DNA of 64,000 nucleotides from Cyanodermella asteris (GCA_900618795.1 UYJD01000009.1:124001-188000); one strand, 5' to 3'. Positions 1 to 9,966 are shown, numbered from the stretch's first letter. Made by a program: numbers and translations. Notes: generated by a model not told the origin, from the letters alone.

Positions 1-1
1 G

Positions 2-663
2 AATGCAATCATCGGCCAGACGCTTACTCTTCGTTTACAGGATCCAGATGATTGTCTAATAATTAGGCGTGATGTCGTCGACCAAAGCCCCTCGCAAGCG
101 TGCTGGCAAAGTGAAGGCGAAGAGCACATCACAGTGCAAGATGAAGAAGACCCTGTTCGTATGTTTTCGAATCACTGTGTGCTCGACTGATTTGTATCGC
201 AGACTCGTCTTGACGCTCAGCCGCTGCGGTCGGGGAGCATACCAGTAGAATATCACGTACTACTCTCGCCGACATATTGTGTCCCGATGCTCTATTTTCA
301 AGCTCGTCGTTCGCTTAATGGAAACAAGCCGAACAATGTGGACACCGCATTACTACATCTGGTACCTTCAACGTTCAGGACACAGGTACAGTCAGTTGGT
401 GTGATAGGTGCGATCAGCATGACGGTAAGTGAAAACATGGTCTGCCCTGTATAGTAGCTGTTCACGACTAATATGTGTAGAATCATCCGATGAATGGATT
501 CAACTTCTACTTCGTCCATCCGTGCAACACTTCCCATGCCCTTCAAGAGATTGTCGGCACGCGAAAGGTTTCGCCGTTGGAGTACCTTCTGTTATGGCTA
601 GGCCTTGTTGGCCCAGTGGTCGGCCTGGAGCTTCCTAAAGAGATGACGACTGCTATGACCTGA
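2..663 (+). CDS. atg10: Autophagy E2-like enzyme Atg10 (5' partial, 3 exons)
   Basis: Atg10 is the E2-like enzyme that conjugates Atg12 to Atg5 in autophagosome formation. Three exons are visible: 2-158 (continuing upstream or starting at an acceptor ending at 40), 246-424 and 481-663. Introns are 159-245 (GTATGT..CCAG) and 425-480 (GTAAGT..TGTAG, branch-like GACTAAT). The joined product contains EYHVLLSPTYCVPMLYF, then NHPMNGFNFYFVHPCNTSHA with the catalytic cysteine in HPCNT, and ends in a WLGLVGPVVGLELP block; all three are family hallmarks. Acceptor 245 was chosen over the closer AG at 202 because it keeps the upstream acidic frame (QDEEDPV) in phase and joins it directly to LEYHV. An alternative start at ATG 72 lies in a different frame and gives a basic, unfamiliar N-terminus. 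Family assignment is firm; the missing 5' end is not in the window. Confidence 0.85.
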
Positions 664-682
664 ATGACATTTCCATGCTCAT

Positions 683-1087
683 TCACTTTGCTTCGTTGTC
701 TTTTTGTGAAGTGTTGCTCTGTTCAGCAGCATCGGTAGCAACCTCCTTGCATGCTTCGCCTGGTTCGATGATCCGCACCCGTTTCCTAGGGCGGTCATTG
801 TCATCCGCGCCCTTCAAACTTGATTTCCGTGGCTGAGCGTCTTTGCCAGGCAACGGCTTCAGCACCTGTTCTCGCCGCTCGGGTGTAAGAAATACAAAAT
901 CAGGAGCGCTGAAGCCTAGGAGAACCGCACGCGCCGCGTGTAGCAATCGATGGGAGCCGATCAATGACTCGGCAATAGTTCTTACTGCGCCAGGATCGGC
1001 TGCGTGCTTTGAGCCGGTCGGCAGGAACGTAATTTGGTTGCCGTGGATTATCTCGTCTGTATCCTCATTTTCTTCCTCGCTGATCAT
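683..1087 (-). CDS. Unrecognised ORF, in frame after the RRM gene stop (extension or separate small gene)
   Basis: From ATG 1087 this reads 134 codons and stops at 683-685. It is in the same frame as the RRM gene ending at 1100, separated only by that TAG and four sense codons. The first residues are acidic (ISEEENEDTDE) and continue the acidic tail of the RRM protein across the stop. The middle (about residues 25-70) looks like a folded helical segment (AESLIGSHRLLHAARAVLLG, then FVFLTPERRE), and the C-terminus is basic and polar with KSSLKG and RKRVRIIEP. I do not recognise the family. It may be a C-terminal extension reached by readthrough, the remains of a longer ORF cut by a nonsense change, a second cistron, or a gene whose 5' exon I cannot see. 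No GT..AG pair of normal intron size around 1100 would remove the stop. Confidence 0.45.
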   Translation of the reverse strand: MISEEENEDTDEIIHGNQITFLPTGSKHAADPGAVRTIAESLIGSHRLLHAARAVLLGFSAPDFVFLTPERREQVLKPLPGKDAQPRKSSLKGADDNDRPRKRVRIIEPGEACKEVATDAAEQSNTSQKDNEAK

Positions 1088-1099
1088 GGACAAGTCGTC

Positions 1100-1684
1100 C
1101 TAGTCCTCGTCCGACTGCTCCATCTCGACATCTTCGTCGTCATCCTCGTCCATTGGAGCTTCTTCATCAACCTCGTCTTCCTCCTCGCGTGGCCTCTTTA
1201 CCCCTTGTGGAACTGCAGCATCGACAGATTTCGCTGGCAAGCCACTATTGCTAGACTGCGGTGCAATCTGCCCTGGTCGTGGAGCTTCGAAGACGCTCTG
1301 TTGAACGGCACTCGTTTGTTCCTTCTTCTCGTCCTCTGTAGTCTTGTATTCGCCTTCCAGCTTATTGAATATGTGACTCCTGCTCTTGCCATAATCTATC
1401 TTCAGGTCGCGCCCATGAAAATTGAATCCCTGTAGCTCCCGCATAGCTTGTGTTGAGGATTGCGCGTTGGGATAGACGACGTGCGCCTGCCCGCGCATTT
1501 TAGGTCCTGACATGACATTGACATCAAGAACCCGGCCGTAGGTAGTAAAGAGGCAATAAAGTTCTCTTTGCAGGTCCACTTTCCGTAACTTGTCGTTCAG
1601 ATTCCGTAGGTAGAGGGTCGCACTGGGCGCCGCGCCGGGCTTTGCGGGTGGGCCGGCATGGCTGGGAATACCTCTGGAAGCCAT
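1100..1684 (-). CDS. U1A/U2B''-type spliceosomal RRM protein
   Basis: This is a 194-residue single-exon protein. An RRM occupies about residues 25-105: RNP2 is LYLRNLN, the RNP1-like strand is RGQAHVVYP, and the segment NLNDKLRKVDLQRELYCLFTTYG is characteristic of the U1A/U2B''/SNF family that binds U1 or U2 snRNA stem-loops. Metazoan and many fungal members have a second C-terminal RRM; here the RRM is followed by a low-complexity linker and a strongly acidic tail ending EQSDED. The start is ATG 1684 (MASRGIP); the frame is open slightly further only through a TTG. One RRM makes a U2B'' (yeast Msl1-like) role more likely than U1A, but this is an inference. The stop at 1100-1102 (TAG) is immediately followed in frame by 138 more sense codons (see findings). 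Confidence 0.85.
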   Translation of the reverse strand: MASRGIPSHAGPPAKPGAAPSATLYLRNLNDKLRKVDLQRELYCLFTTYGRVLDVNVMSGPKMRGQAHVVYPNAQSSTQAMRELQGFNFHGRDLKIDYGKSRSHIFNKLEGEYKTTEDEKKEQTSAVQQSVFEAPRPGQIAPQSSNSGLPAKSVDAAVPQGVKRPREEEDEVDEEAPMDEDDDEDVEMEQSDED

Positions 1685-2225
1685 GAGAGCCAACGGCGAG
1701 CTATTCGATTGTCGAATCTGGAGAAAGCGGCTAGGCGCTGGGTTTTGTCGACAATACGTCCAGCACGAAGCGTCCCAGCTTGTCAGTGGGTCTCAAGTGC
1801 TGGGACGGCAAAAGCGCTGCTTCCTGAGTACTAGTAGAAATTCGATTTGCAGATCACTGACGCGATAGTCGCAGGCCCGCATTATCGCAGAGCTCCAATC
1901 AAACCAGCTTGTGAATTGCTATCACTCCTCGACACGCGATCATGAATTATTGATCTGTGAGCATGCATCTTGATGGTGAGAGTACGAGTCTAGTAATGCT
2001 CTAGCGCCACACGTGAATGCGATTACTATTGACTGGCGTGAACCTGTCCAAGGAGAAAATCGGGTTAATGCATTTCGAGCAGGAATCACTTGCAGGTGCA
2101 AGTCATCGCAATCAAGTATAGCTACTACCTCGCCATCGTCTCAATTGATATTCATCAGCACACGCATCAGCGGATGGTCAGAGGCGTTACTTGTCCAGCG
2201 GCCTTCGAAGCAGGGAACAGAGTTG
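1685..2225. other. Intergenic, RRM promoter and DUF7704 3' flank
   Basis: About 540 bp between two minus-strand genes. It should hold the promoter of the RRM gene and the 3' end of the DUF7704 gene. I see no coding frame, repeat or RNA gene here. Confidence 0.6.
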
Positions 2226-2726
2226 TTACAGCTTTGAAGTCGTTGCTTTGCTAGTGGTTCGCACACCTATGCCAAACACGATAAAAACTCTCGTAAGAAC
2301 CATGGGAGCAGTGGTGATGAAGACCACCCAGTCCTCTGCCGTCCAATCCTGAACTCGAGCCCATGCGGCCCAGCCGCCAACGGCCTCTGCGCACGAGTGG
2401 CAGTATGCAGCATCGGAGAGAAGCATTGCAATACATAAGAGCTTCCAAGTTCGATGGTTATCGACAAGGCGAAGTACCACAGCTTCAATGAATGCAAACA
2501 TTAGCCATGCTCCGCCAAGTTCCGTGTAGAGAAACGCAGTCCTTTTGTCGTAGGGCACTCTCGCTCTTGTCAGCGTATCGAGGTATTTGCCCGGATCGGC
2601 GAACACAGTCAATGCGCCGCCAAAGGCGAAGAGAGGTTCAAGAGTTGTAACGACAAATCTATAGACGGCTGGGATGACTTCGGTCGCTTTGACGTCCGGC
2701 GTGACCATTGTCTTTCTGCTTGCCAT
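2226..2726 (-). CDS. DUF7704-type fungal integral membrane protein
   Basis: A 166-residue protein with about four hydrophobic segments. The first matches the conserved start of the fungal DUF7704 family (VYRFVVTTLEPLFAFGGAL); others are LGGAWLMFAFIEAVVL, WKLLCIAMLLSDAAYC and VVFITTAPMVLTRVFIVFG. Members are small multi-spanning membrane proteins of unknown biochemical role, common in filamentous fungi. The start is ATG 2726 (MASRKTM); the frame is open upstream only through a TTG at 2879, so the longer version is unlikely. It is divergent from eIF3m, with about 430 bp between the start codons. The family name comes from memory of the motif, not a search. Confidence 0.7.
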   Translation of the reverse strand: MASRKTMVTPDVKATEVIPAVYRFVVTTLEPLFAFGGALTVFADPGKYLDTLTRARVPYDKRTAFLYTELGGAWLMFAFIEAVVLRLVDNHRTWKLLCIAMLLSDAAYCHSCAEAVGGWAAWARVQDWTAEDWVVFITTAPMVLTRVFIVFGIGVRTTSKATTSKL

Positions 2727-3153
2727 TCTGATCAGGGAAATATGAGGACGCTTCAGAAAGGTTGCTCTGAGCGACAAACAGGATAGGAGCCTTGTTCGGG
2801 AATCAGGAGGATAGTTGTATCGAGGCGAGAGGCTGATGCGCCTTGGTAGGTAGACGCATGTAGTCGGCAGGAGCGCCAAACACGTACGGAGGATGATGGT
2901 CGATAGGTAGATGTGGTCCGTGCTGTGCAGGCCCCGCGACAGAATAGCGAATAACCCTAAAGATGGAACTTTTGCGGCAGTGAGCGCGTCGACGTCGGGA
3001 CTCAGTCATACACATGTTTCTGCGCGCCTTGCTCTAACCAACGCCCCGTTACAAGAGGTTGCTTCCTGTTTTCGACCAAGCCCAGCCATCGACTATCTTG
3101 ACAAGGTCTGCGCAGACATCCCACCGCAAGTCGTGCCTCAGGGCGCTCTCATC
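2727..3153. promoter_or_regulatory. Divergent promoter region, DUF7704 gene / eIF3m gene
   Basis: Roughly 430 bp between two divergent start codons, so it should contain both promoters and both leaders. The eIF3m frame is open back to an ATG at 2911, so an 81-residue N-terminal extension is formally possible. The conserved eIF3m start (NTLLIDGSFEELAEEL) begins just after the ATG at 3154, which argues against the extension. No repeat or RNA gene is evident. Confidence 0.55.
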
Positions 3154-4512
3154 ATGCCCGGCGTGATCAACACCCTGCTTATCGATGGCTCGTTCGAGGA
3201 GCTTGCCGAGGAGTTGGCGCAATACATTGACGAGCTGAAGAAGAAGGCTGGCGAGTCTTCTTCTCTGCAGTCGGAGGTCGTTCCTCTTTTGGAGGGCAAG
3301 AAACAGGAGGTCTTAAAGAAGCTTGTCGACGGAAGCCCTGTTTTGAACAGTGCACCAGAAAAAGGTGAGTGCTTCTGCGTTTGACTAATCTCGTTCTATC
3401 AGAGAGTACTAACACGGGTTCTAATAGAGCTCGTCGCCGCCTACAACCTTCTCATCCATTTGGTTCGGCAAGCACCTGAAGAGTTCCAGCAGAGATGCTT
3501 CGCCAAAATATGCCGCAACCTTCAGTCTCCGATCGCATCTTCGCCCCTACACGGCCCGGGCCTCGCGTTGACCGTTCTAACTACTGTCTTCAACACCCTG
3601 CCTGACGACGACGAGATAAGATACAATGTCTTCGAAGCCATTTTGACGGTTGTAAAGAACACTGGAAGCTTCGAGCTTCTGAAATCACAACTGAAGTCGC
3701 TAGACTCGTGGTTCGACGTGTGGGAGACCGATTCGGAGGACCAGCGAAGACTTTTGCTGGCTGTATCTTCAGCTGCAGAACAGGCCGACGAGAGGGAGGA
3801 CGCATATTTCTATCTTCTGAAGGCGTTGAGGACTTTCGAGGCTGAGGAGGCAAAGGAACCGGAAGCTAGAGATCTGAGCGTACGAGCCGTGAAGATGGCT
3901 TTGAATCAGCCCAATCACTTTGATTTCCAGGATTTGACAGTAATCGACTCTGTCCAGGCTTTGAGCAAGAGCGATGCTCCTCTCTTCGAGCTTCTGGAGG
4001 TCTTCACAAGTCAGGGCCTTGAAGAGTACAACGATTTCAAAGACGAGCACGAATCCTGGCTGAGCCAGCAATCAGACCTCGATAATGGCGTTCTCAACCG
4101 GAAGATGAGACTCTTGACTCTGGCCTCCCTAGCCGCACAAGCACAGAATCGCACTCTGCCTTATGACAGAATTCGTGGTGCTCTTCAAATTCCGGAGGAG
4201 GAGGTCGAGCTTTGGGTCATCGATGTGATCAGGGCTGGTTTAGTTGAAGGCAAGCTGTCGCAACTCAACAAGACCCTGCTGATTCATCGGTCAACTTACA
4301 GAGTATTTGGCGAGAAGCAGTGGGCGGAGGTGCAGGTACGACTGGACAATTGGCGAGCCAGTCTCGAGAGCGTTCTGTCAGTCGTCCGCCAGGAACGCGA
4401 GAAGGTGCTCAGGGAGAAGGAGCGTGAGCTGAAGGAGGTTGAAGGCAAGGTCGCTCAGGCTAACGTTGGTGGCAGGCGGCAACAGTGTGAAATAGATCTG
4501 AACGCGGACTGA
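3154..4512 (+). CDS. Translation initiation factor eIF3 subunit M (PCI domain)
   Basis: eIF3m is a PCI-domain subunit of the eIF3 complex, which loads mRNA on the 40S ribosome. There are two exons, 3154-3364 and 3428-4512; the 63-nt intron (GTGAGT..CTAATAG) has an ACTAAC-like branch site. The 431-residue product starts with the conserved NTLLIDGSFEELAEELAQYI block. A helical-repeat region follows, then a winged-helix PCI domain near residues 300-370 (LPYDRIRGALQIPEEEVELWVI, VEGKLSQLNKTLLIHR). The C-terminal coiled coil is charged (REREKVLREKERELKEVE). Length and domain order match fungal eIF3m. COP9 subunit 7 shares the PCI fold, but the N-terminal block identifies eIF3m. Confidence 0.92.
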
Positions 4513-5135
4513 AATGGTGTTTGACGAACTACGGGACGAACTTTCACTGATCACGATAGAATTCTGTTCGGCAATGTCGAAGGTCGACTTTTTATGCTTG
4601 CAAAGACATGTCATATGATAAGCGACAGCAAATTCGGCACACAGAATTGCCCCCTGAATGAATGAATTAATTGCTTCATGAACCAGTCGTACTTGTTCGT
4701 AGAGCTTGGCTTTTGCTAGACAAATACCGTCGCGACTGAATTAGCACAAAATCTGGCGGTAGTATGTAAGGCTTGAGCAGATTTTTTTGGAAACGACAAA
4801 TTGCTAGAATGTTACTGGTGGTTCGTAAAAAGGCGGAGCACCCTTGGAGAACGCAAGCTCGGCTCCACCTGCTACGGGCGGCGGCAGTCGTGGGTGCACA
4901 CTTTGCTGCAGCAAAAGTTCGCGAGCATCGGGATGGGCTCCGCTGATCTTCCGAAATCCTTCCGCCCGAGGAGCCGCTTTCAAGTTACCTCAAGACGCCG
5001 CCCACCATATCTTTTGATCTCATTTAGCGGCCTGCTAAAGGAGGCGCGTCTTTTACTGGCCCATGAGGCTGCGCTTTCAGACACTAAACTTGTCTTCATA
5101 TTCCACGTTATCACTCGCGCCACTACACTGGCGGT
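4513..5135. other. Intergenic between two tandem plus-strand genes
   Basis: About 620 bp holding the eIF3m 3' flank and the promoter and leader of the next gene. A plus-strand frame of about 170 codons crosses 4801-5322 but has no family resemblance and overlaps the start of the real gene in another frame, so I leave it out. No repeats seen. Confidence 0.55.
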
Positions 5136-7037
5136 ATGGCGGAGCCCTACCAGTGGGAGTCGGCGACGCCGATGCCCTCGGCTAAGCAGAGGGCTGATCC
5201 AGACTGGGAACGCAAGCAGCGTAATCGTGAATACCGGGTGGCGGCTCGCCGTGAAAAACGTAACAGGAAAGCAGACGAGAAGAAGCAACGCAAGCTCAAT
5301 GCCGCCATCCTGCGGCGCATGACCAGGAACTCGGAGAAATACACCAAGAATGCAGAACGAAACAAGTCACGGGCAATTGAGTCGGAACGTCGATCTATCT
5401 GGACGGAAGCAATCAGACAAGCTGAGCGATTGGCAGCGAAGCATGATCCGTCTGGGCGGACGTTCAATGTCGGCCCTGTTGTTACTTTGGAGGACGGCAC
5501 CGTGGTATCTAAGGAGGTCCTGCAGCGGAGGGAGGAGAGACGTAGAGAGAAGGAAGAAAAGGAGGGAAAGACAGAACAAGTGGATCCCAGTGAGCGTGAA
5601 GCGATGCAGTTAGCGGCACGTCTGGAAAAGCTCCCTCCAAACATGCCGATTCCCAAGGACGTCGACCCGGACAGATTCAAGTTAGTAGCTGCACAGCACT
5701 CGCAGATACCTCGAGCGAACACCGGTCTTAGCAGAACACAACAGAAGAAATTGGAGAAATACGCTCCCAAACCAGAACCGCCGAAGCCCGTGCTACCAGA
5801 CGGTATAGATGTCCCTGAAGGCGAGACGAACTGGATTGCGCTGTGGGATCTGTCAGATAGCGAGCTCGAACGACGAGTGGCAAGAGCGAAAAAAAAGAAA
5901 CAAATGGAGCGCAAGAACCTGCGCAAGGCACAACAATCTGGGAAGAGGGAGCGCAGAGCCGCTCGAGATGAGAAGCGAAAAGTTTACAGGGATCTGAAAG
6001 AAACATGGAAGCTCATCAAGGCAAGCGGGAAGAGGCACAAATTGATGCTTAGATCTCACGAAGACCGCGAGGCAAAAGCGATCGGGGTGGAGGTGAACAT
6101 TTTCGAGAGACAGCAAGCTATGGCTATTTGTGCAGAGCTTGGCTTTACGCTAGAGAACACCGAAGGCGTTGAGGATATCAAGCCCGTCGTGCGTGGTGTC
6201 AAAGGCAAGAATATCGACTGGGAGAACTTGGACATCGGCGACGGCAACGACATACGGCCAAAGGATCAGAAAGAGAAAGCCCAGACCAACTCAAGGCGTG
6301 TCGATCTGTCAAAGGCAGCGTCTGAGAACCAGCTAGAGTACATTGGTGGAGGTGGTATGGATGTAAACGATATCCAGTTCGCCGGCGACGTCGACGACGA
6401 TGACGACGATGACGAAGAGGACGAAGAGGACGATCTGGCCGGGAACAAGGACGAGGTCCGGCTAGACGTCGGTGCCGGCGATGCACACGAATCAGTCAAC
6501 TACAATCACCGTATGCGAAGAAAAATTCGCCGAGCTCTCGAAAACCAGGCCATCCAGAGGGAAATCCTCGTCCGCGAAAAGACCATCAAGCACTTGGAGG
6601 AACAAGGCAAGCCGGTCCCGGAAGCACTCCGCACCAACCCGAGACCGGTGCACGACAAGGGCAAGAGGATCCTTGAAAACGGCACGATCGAAACAGACAA
6701 GCAGGAGCGTGTGAGAGCACGCATCGAGTTGACCGAGTTTAACAAGGCTGCCAAGGTTCTCCGACGCCAAGCGAAGGAGATTGCTTTGGAAGCTGGCTTG
6801 AGGATACATGCTGAGATGACGGGGCGCATTCCGAAGAGTGCTGAGCCGAAGAAGGAGGCTTGGGAAGTTGGTTATGGCGTGGGCTGGCATGTGCCATCTC
6901 CCCCTGACCCTGAAGATATGCTCAAGCCGGAAGACATCGGGAGCCATCGTAACGGAGCAGTCGATGGTGATAGGATGGACCTGGACGAAGACAGCGACAG
7001 TGACGAGGGCTTCACGTTGCACGGGGTGAAGTTTTGA
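5136..7037 (+). CDS. Large charged coiled-coil protein, unknown function
   Basis: A 633-residue single-exon protein extremely rich in Lys, Arg and Glu. The first 100 residues are a basic helix (DWERKQRNREYRVAARREK onward), and residues about 150-330 alternate Pro-rich linkers with long charged helices. Residues about 415-435 are an acidic run (DVDDDDDDDEEDEEDD) encoded by a GAC/GAT/GAG tract. The C-terminus has another charged helix and an acidic tail before GFTLHGVKF. There are many potential bipartite nuclear localisation signals and no membrane segment or enzyme motif. I do not recognise a named family; nuclear or nucleolar location is inferred from composition only. The convergent AAA gene ends about 240 bp downstream. 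Confidence 0.75.
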   Translation: MAEPYQWESATPMPSAKQRADPDWERKQRNREYRVAARREKRNRKADEKKQRKLNAAILRRMTRNSEKYTKNAERNKSRAIESERRSIWTEAIRQAERLAAKHDPSGRTFNVGPVVTLEDGTVVSKEVLQRREERRREKEEKEGKTEQVDPSEREAMQLAARLEKLPPNMPIPKDVDPDRFKLVAAQHSQIPRANTGLSRTQQKKLEKYAPKPEPPKPVLPDGIDVPEGETNWIALWDLSDSELERRVARAKKKKQMERKNLRKAQQSGKRERRAARDEKRKVYRDLKETWKLIKASGKRHKLMLRSHEDREAKAIGVEVNIFERQQAMAICAELGFTLENTEGVEDIKPVVRGVKGKNIDWENLDIGDGNDIRPKDQKEKAQTNSRRVDLSKAASENQLEYIGGGGMDVNDIQFAGDVDDDDDDDEEDEEDDLAGNKDEVRLDVGAGDAHESVNYNHRMRRKIRRALENQAIQREILVREKTIKHLEEQGKPVPEALRTNPRPVHDKGKRILENGTIETDKQERVRARIELTEFNKAAKVLRRQAKEIALEAGLRIHAEMTGRIPKSAEPKKEAWEVGYGVGWHVPSPPDPEDMLKPEDIGSHRNGAVDGDRMDLDEDSDSDEGFTLHGVKF

Positions 7038-7279
7038 TTTAATAGTTGATGAGGCCAATTGTCGCAATCTGACATGCTCGGTGTTCTTGGCGCAGGGATG
7101 ACATTACTCTGTTGAAAGTTGGTAAGACTAACGAGCTATCGCGTTTCGCGGTCATGCGTGATCATATTCATGCTCATGAAGTTTCGTGTCCAGCGGCTCG
7201 GTCGAACAAGATGACCGCTTACATAGGTTGACATATTAATCGTCGGACCCAAATACTTCGATAACCCAGCGATAAGCTC

Positions 7280-9341
7280 TCAATGCACACCGTTAACACC
7301 ATTCGCACCATTTTTCAAGCCCCCTTTACCTGGAAGTACCTTGTTGCTCGTAGTCTCAAGATCCGCTTCAAATTCAAGCTGAATTTGAATGACCTGCTGC
7401 AGCATATCATAGTCGAGCTTCTTCTTATCGTAATGAGCGAGGCTCTTCGCAGTTCTGATGACGTTCTTGATCTGCCTGCCATTGAGATGTGCTTGGCTGA
7501 GAGCGTCGTAGCCGGCCTCATCAATGGCCACGCCCGTGTCAATCTTGCTGAGGAAGTTCTTCCAAATTTGCTTGCGGGACGAAATGGTCAGGTCGGAGTA
7601 CTTGAGCGGCACATGAATCCGGGACTTGAATGCGTCGTCAAATGTGTCGACGCGGTTCGTGGTCAGGAACATGATGCCTTGGTAGTATTCGAGTACGCGT
7701 AGGAAAATTGACACCAAGGCGTTGCGTTCCAGGTCGTGCTGAGAACGTTCCTCAAGGTAAACATCGGCTTCGTCGATGAGAAGAACCACGCGCCACGTCT
7801 GAGCCATGTCGAGGATTCGGCTCAGACGCTCATCAAGGTCCTCGCTGTTGGTGCCGAGATCACCGGACGAGACGATATATAGAGGGCGCTTCGTGTATTC
7901 AGCCACACACTCCGCTGTCAGTGTTTTTCCGACGCCCGGTGGACCATGAAGGACAAGCACGAGGCCTTTGCCTTTGCCTTCGACAATGTCGTCAAAGTTG
8001 TCAGTGGAGTCCATGTGATCGCTAACCAGTGCTTTGACGATGCTTTTATGTGATTGTGCAAGAACAAGCTGGTCAAAACATTTTTCGTTCCACTGAATTG
8101 GAGATAGCTGTTCAACATAGAAGTCGAGCCATCGCTTTTCGCCAAAGGCAAATCCTCGCACAAGACCACTGGCCATGACGAGCTGGTCATCCGTAAGGAT
8201 GGCGAGAGAACCTTTGGTAGAGCCATCGCTATCGAAGCGTGCTTCCTCCTTTACGTCAGAAGTGCTCTTGTTTGACAGCCGGCTGATGCCGAATTCTTGG
8301 TCCGGATTGAGTCGGTGAAAAGTTTTGCAGTCGACGACGACTCGGCCCTCAACACTGACCCGTTTGATTTTGCACATGTCCTCCATATCAAGAGCGACTC
8401 CGGAGTATCCCATGAAGTTCATGCCAGCGTATCGTCTAAAGAGTGTGCCACGTGCAAGCAACATCTCACGGATCGACTTCCTGTCCTCATGCAGGGCTTG
8501 CGGAACTGCCTCTAGTGCACTAATGGAGACCGTGCCGACAAATGCAGGAATTCTTTGTTGTGTGGACCGGGTGCCAAATTCATCGCCGTCATAATCGATG
8601 TAAGAACAGTTCAGGTACAGGCCAGGGTTCTGCCCGCCCGCGTATTGATAACTCTGGAGCTTGAATGCGCGGACTTGTCCAAACATGGATGAAAGGAGCA
8701 TCTTCCCTGGCTTGAAGATAGTCCACAGCAGTTCGTAGCTCATCAGTCCTTGCTCGGTAAGATTTGCGTGCTGAGCAACGTCATCGCCGAAAGTTTCGTC
8801 AATGAAATTGAGAAGCAGCTTGTAATGGTCCGCGGCTTCGGAGCCTGCTTCCAATTCCTCTGCAGCCTTTTCGAGGTTGGACCTGTAATGAAAAAGGACG
8901 TGGTACGGCGCTTCGATGCTGATTCTCTTGGTAGAGAACGAAACGCTAGGGTAATAACCCACTTCTTCCCGGAGAAGGTCTTTCAGGTGCTCAGAGTTGA
9001 TTTGCAGTGATGTTCTCATCACCTGTTTTCCATCATCACTCATTTCACGCGTCAGACACATCGCGTACTTTTCCCACCAGTTGCTCTGCTCTGGAGTAAT
9101 CTCTGTGCCAATGCGCGTTAGCAAAAGGTGACGGGGAACTTCGGTGATCGACACCGTTATTCGAGTCCCAAACGCGGTCAAGCTTACCATCCTTTGTCTC
9201 CGTGTAGTATGTCTTGCCTTTGTCAGACGTCCTCTTGTCGAGAAATTTCAGTTCAGACTTCATCGGACCCGCCTCGACTTCGGCCACCATCTCTTGCTCC
9301 TCCTTGGTGTAAGTAGACTCAGTATCCTCGGTGTCAGACAT
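7280..9341 (-). CDS. AAA ATPase with N-terminal DUF7025-type region
   Basis: There are two exons, 9341-9188 and 9102-7280; the 85-nt intron 9187-9103 (GTAAGC..GCACAG) has a GCTAAC branch site. The 658-residue product has an N-terminal region typical of fungal DUF7025 AAA proteins (LMSYELLWTIFKPGKML, then VSVEGRVVVDCKTF). A single AAA+ module follows: Walker A GPPGVGKT with Lys444, Walker B LLIDEADVY with Glu496, a sensor-1 segment (MFLTTNR) and an arginine-finger region (SRIHVPLKY). It has no transmembrane segment or protease domain. Members resemble the ATPase module of bacterial and fungal 'central region' AAA proteins; the substrate is unknown. Without splicing, an ATG-initiated frame starting inside the intron gives a spurious shorter start. 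Confidence 0.88.
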
Positions 9342-9966
9342 GGTGACCAGACTTCGGAAGATTCGACGTTATAGAGAGCAAAGCGGAAGGACACTTGCGA
9401 GCGATGCCAGATATATGTGTCAACAGCTCACACAGCGGATACTGGCTCCACAACGGTAAGGCATCTCCGCGCTGCCTAAGTGTCCAAGGCATCAGCCCTA
9501 TGACCCTGGCTCGGGGAGTATGTGACTCAACATAGCATCTACATGGGCGAAAGAGGGTTCGACCACTGAATGCACTCGTCGACCGAGGCTTTCTCCGCCA
9601 GAGCAGCAATGGGATCTCGGAGCCCTCAGCACCGGAGCTTACTGGTAAGTTACCGAGCATGAGTCGTTTCATATTCAAGCACCAACGAGAAAAGGCACAC
9701 AGTGTGATCGCAGCGTTGGTTTTCTTGTATAAGGTAGCCATTGTGTTGAACCTGCCCTTCACCATCAGGCTCCCCAGGGACTGCCCTCGAATGAAATCGA
9801 CCTGTTGACGCGCGTGCCGCAGTATCGCATTCAGCTCATCCACCAACTGTTGGATAACAGAAAGCGGACGGCAGATCGACGAGAATGCCTCCAGGACTGG
9901 AGGCGGGAGCGGACAGATAAGCACAAGGATGCCTAACGATGTGGGTCCGGCTGTCAGCCAGCACAT
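9334..9966 (-). CDS. Doubtful 210-codon ORF upstream of the AAA gene
   Basis: An ATG-initiated frame of 210 codons on the same strand as the AAA gene; its stop overlaps the AAA start codon by 8 bp in another frame. The first 90 residues have a plausible helical, hydrophobic character (LGILVLICPLPPPVLEAF, VIQQLVDELNAILRHARQQV), while the rest is Arg/Ser/Pro-rich and looks like non-coding translation. I recognise no family. It may be a chance ORF in the AAA promoter and leader, or a 5' exon fragment. It is listed because of its length for an otherwise empty interval. Confidence 0.2.
   Translation of the reverse strand: MCWLTAGPTSLGILVLICPLPPPVLEAFSSICRPLSVIQQLVDELNAILRHARQQVDFIRGQSLGSLMVKGRFNTMATLYKKTNAAITLCAFSRWCLNMKRLMLGNLPVSSGAEGSEIPLLLWRRKPRSTSAFSGRTLFRPCRCYVESHTPRARVIGLMPWTLRQRGDALPLWSQYPLCELLTHISGIARKCPSALLSITSNLPKSGHHV

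Noticed and set aside
72-158. Atg10 start at ATG 72
   Set aside because: It is in phase only with the AG acceptor at 202, gives a basic unfamiliar N-terminus, and abandons the acidic frame that joins neatly to LEYHV through acceptor 245.
2911-3153. 81-residue N-terminal extension of eIF3m
   Set aside because: In frame and ATG-initiated, but the conserved eIF3m N-terminus starts right after ATG 3154 and the extension resembles nothing.
5147-5926. 259-codon minus-strand ORF opposite the charged protein
   Set aside because: Ser/Arg/Leu-rich shadow of Lys/Glu codons on the sense strand; no independent evidence.
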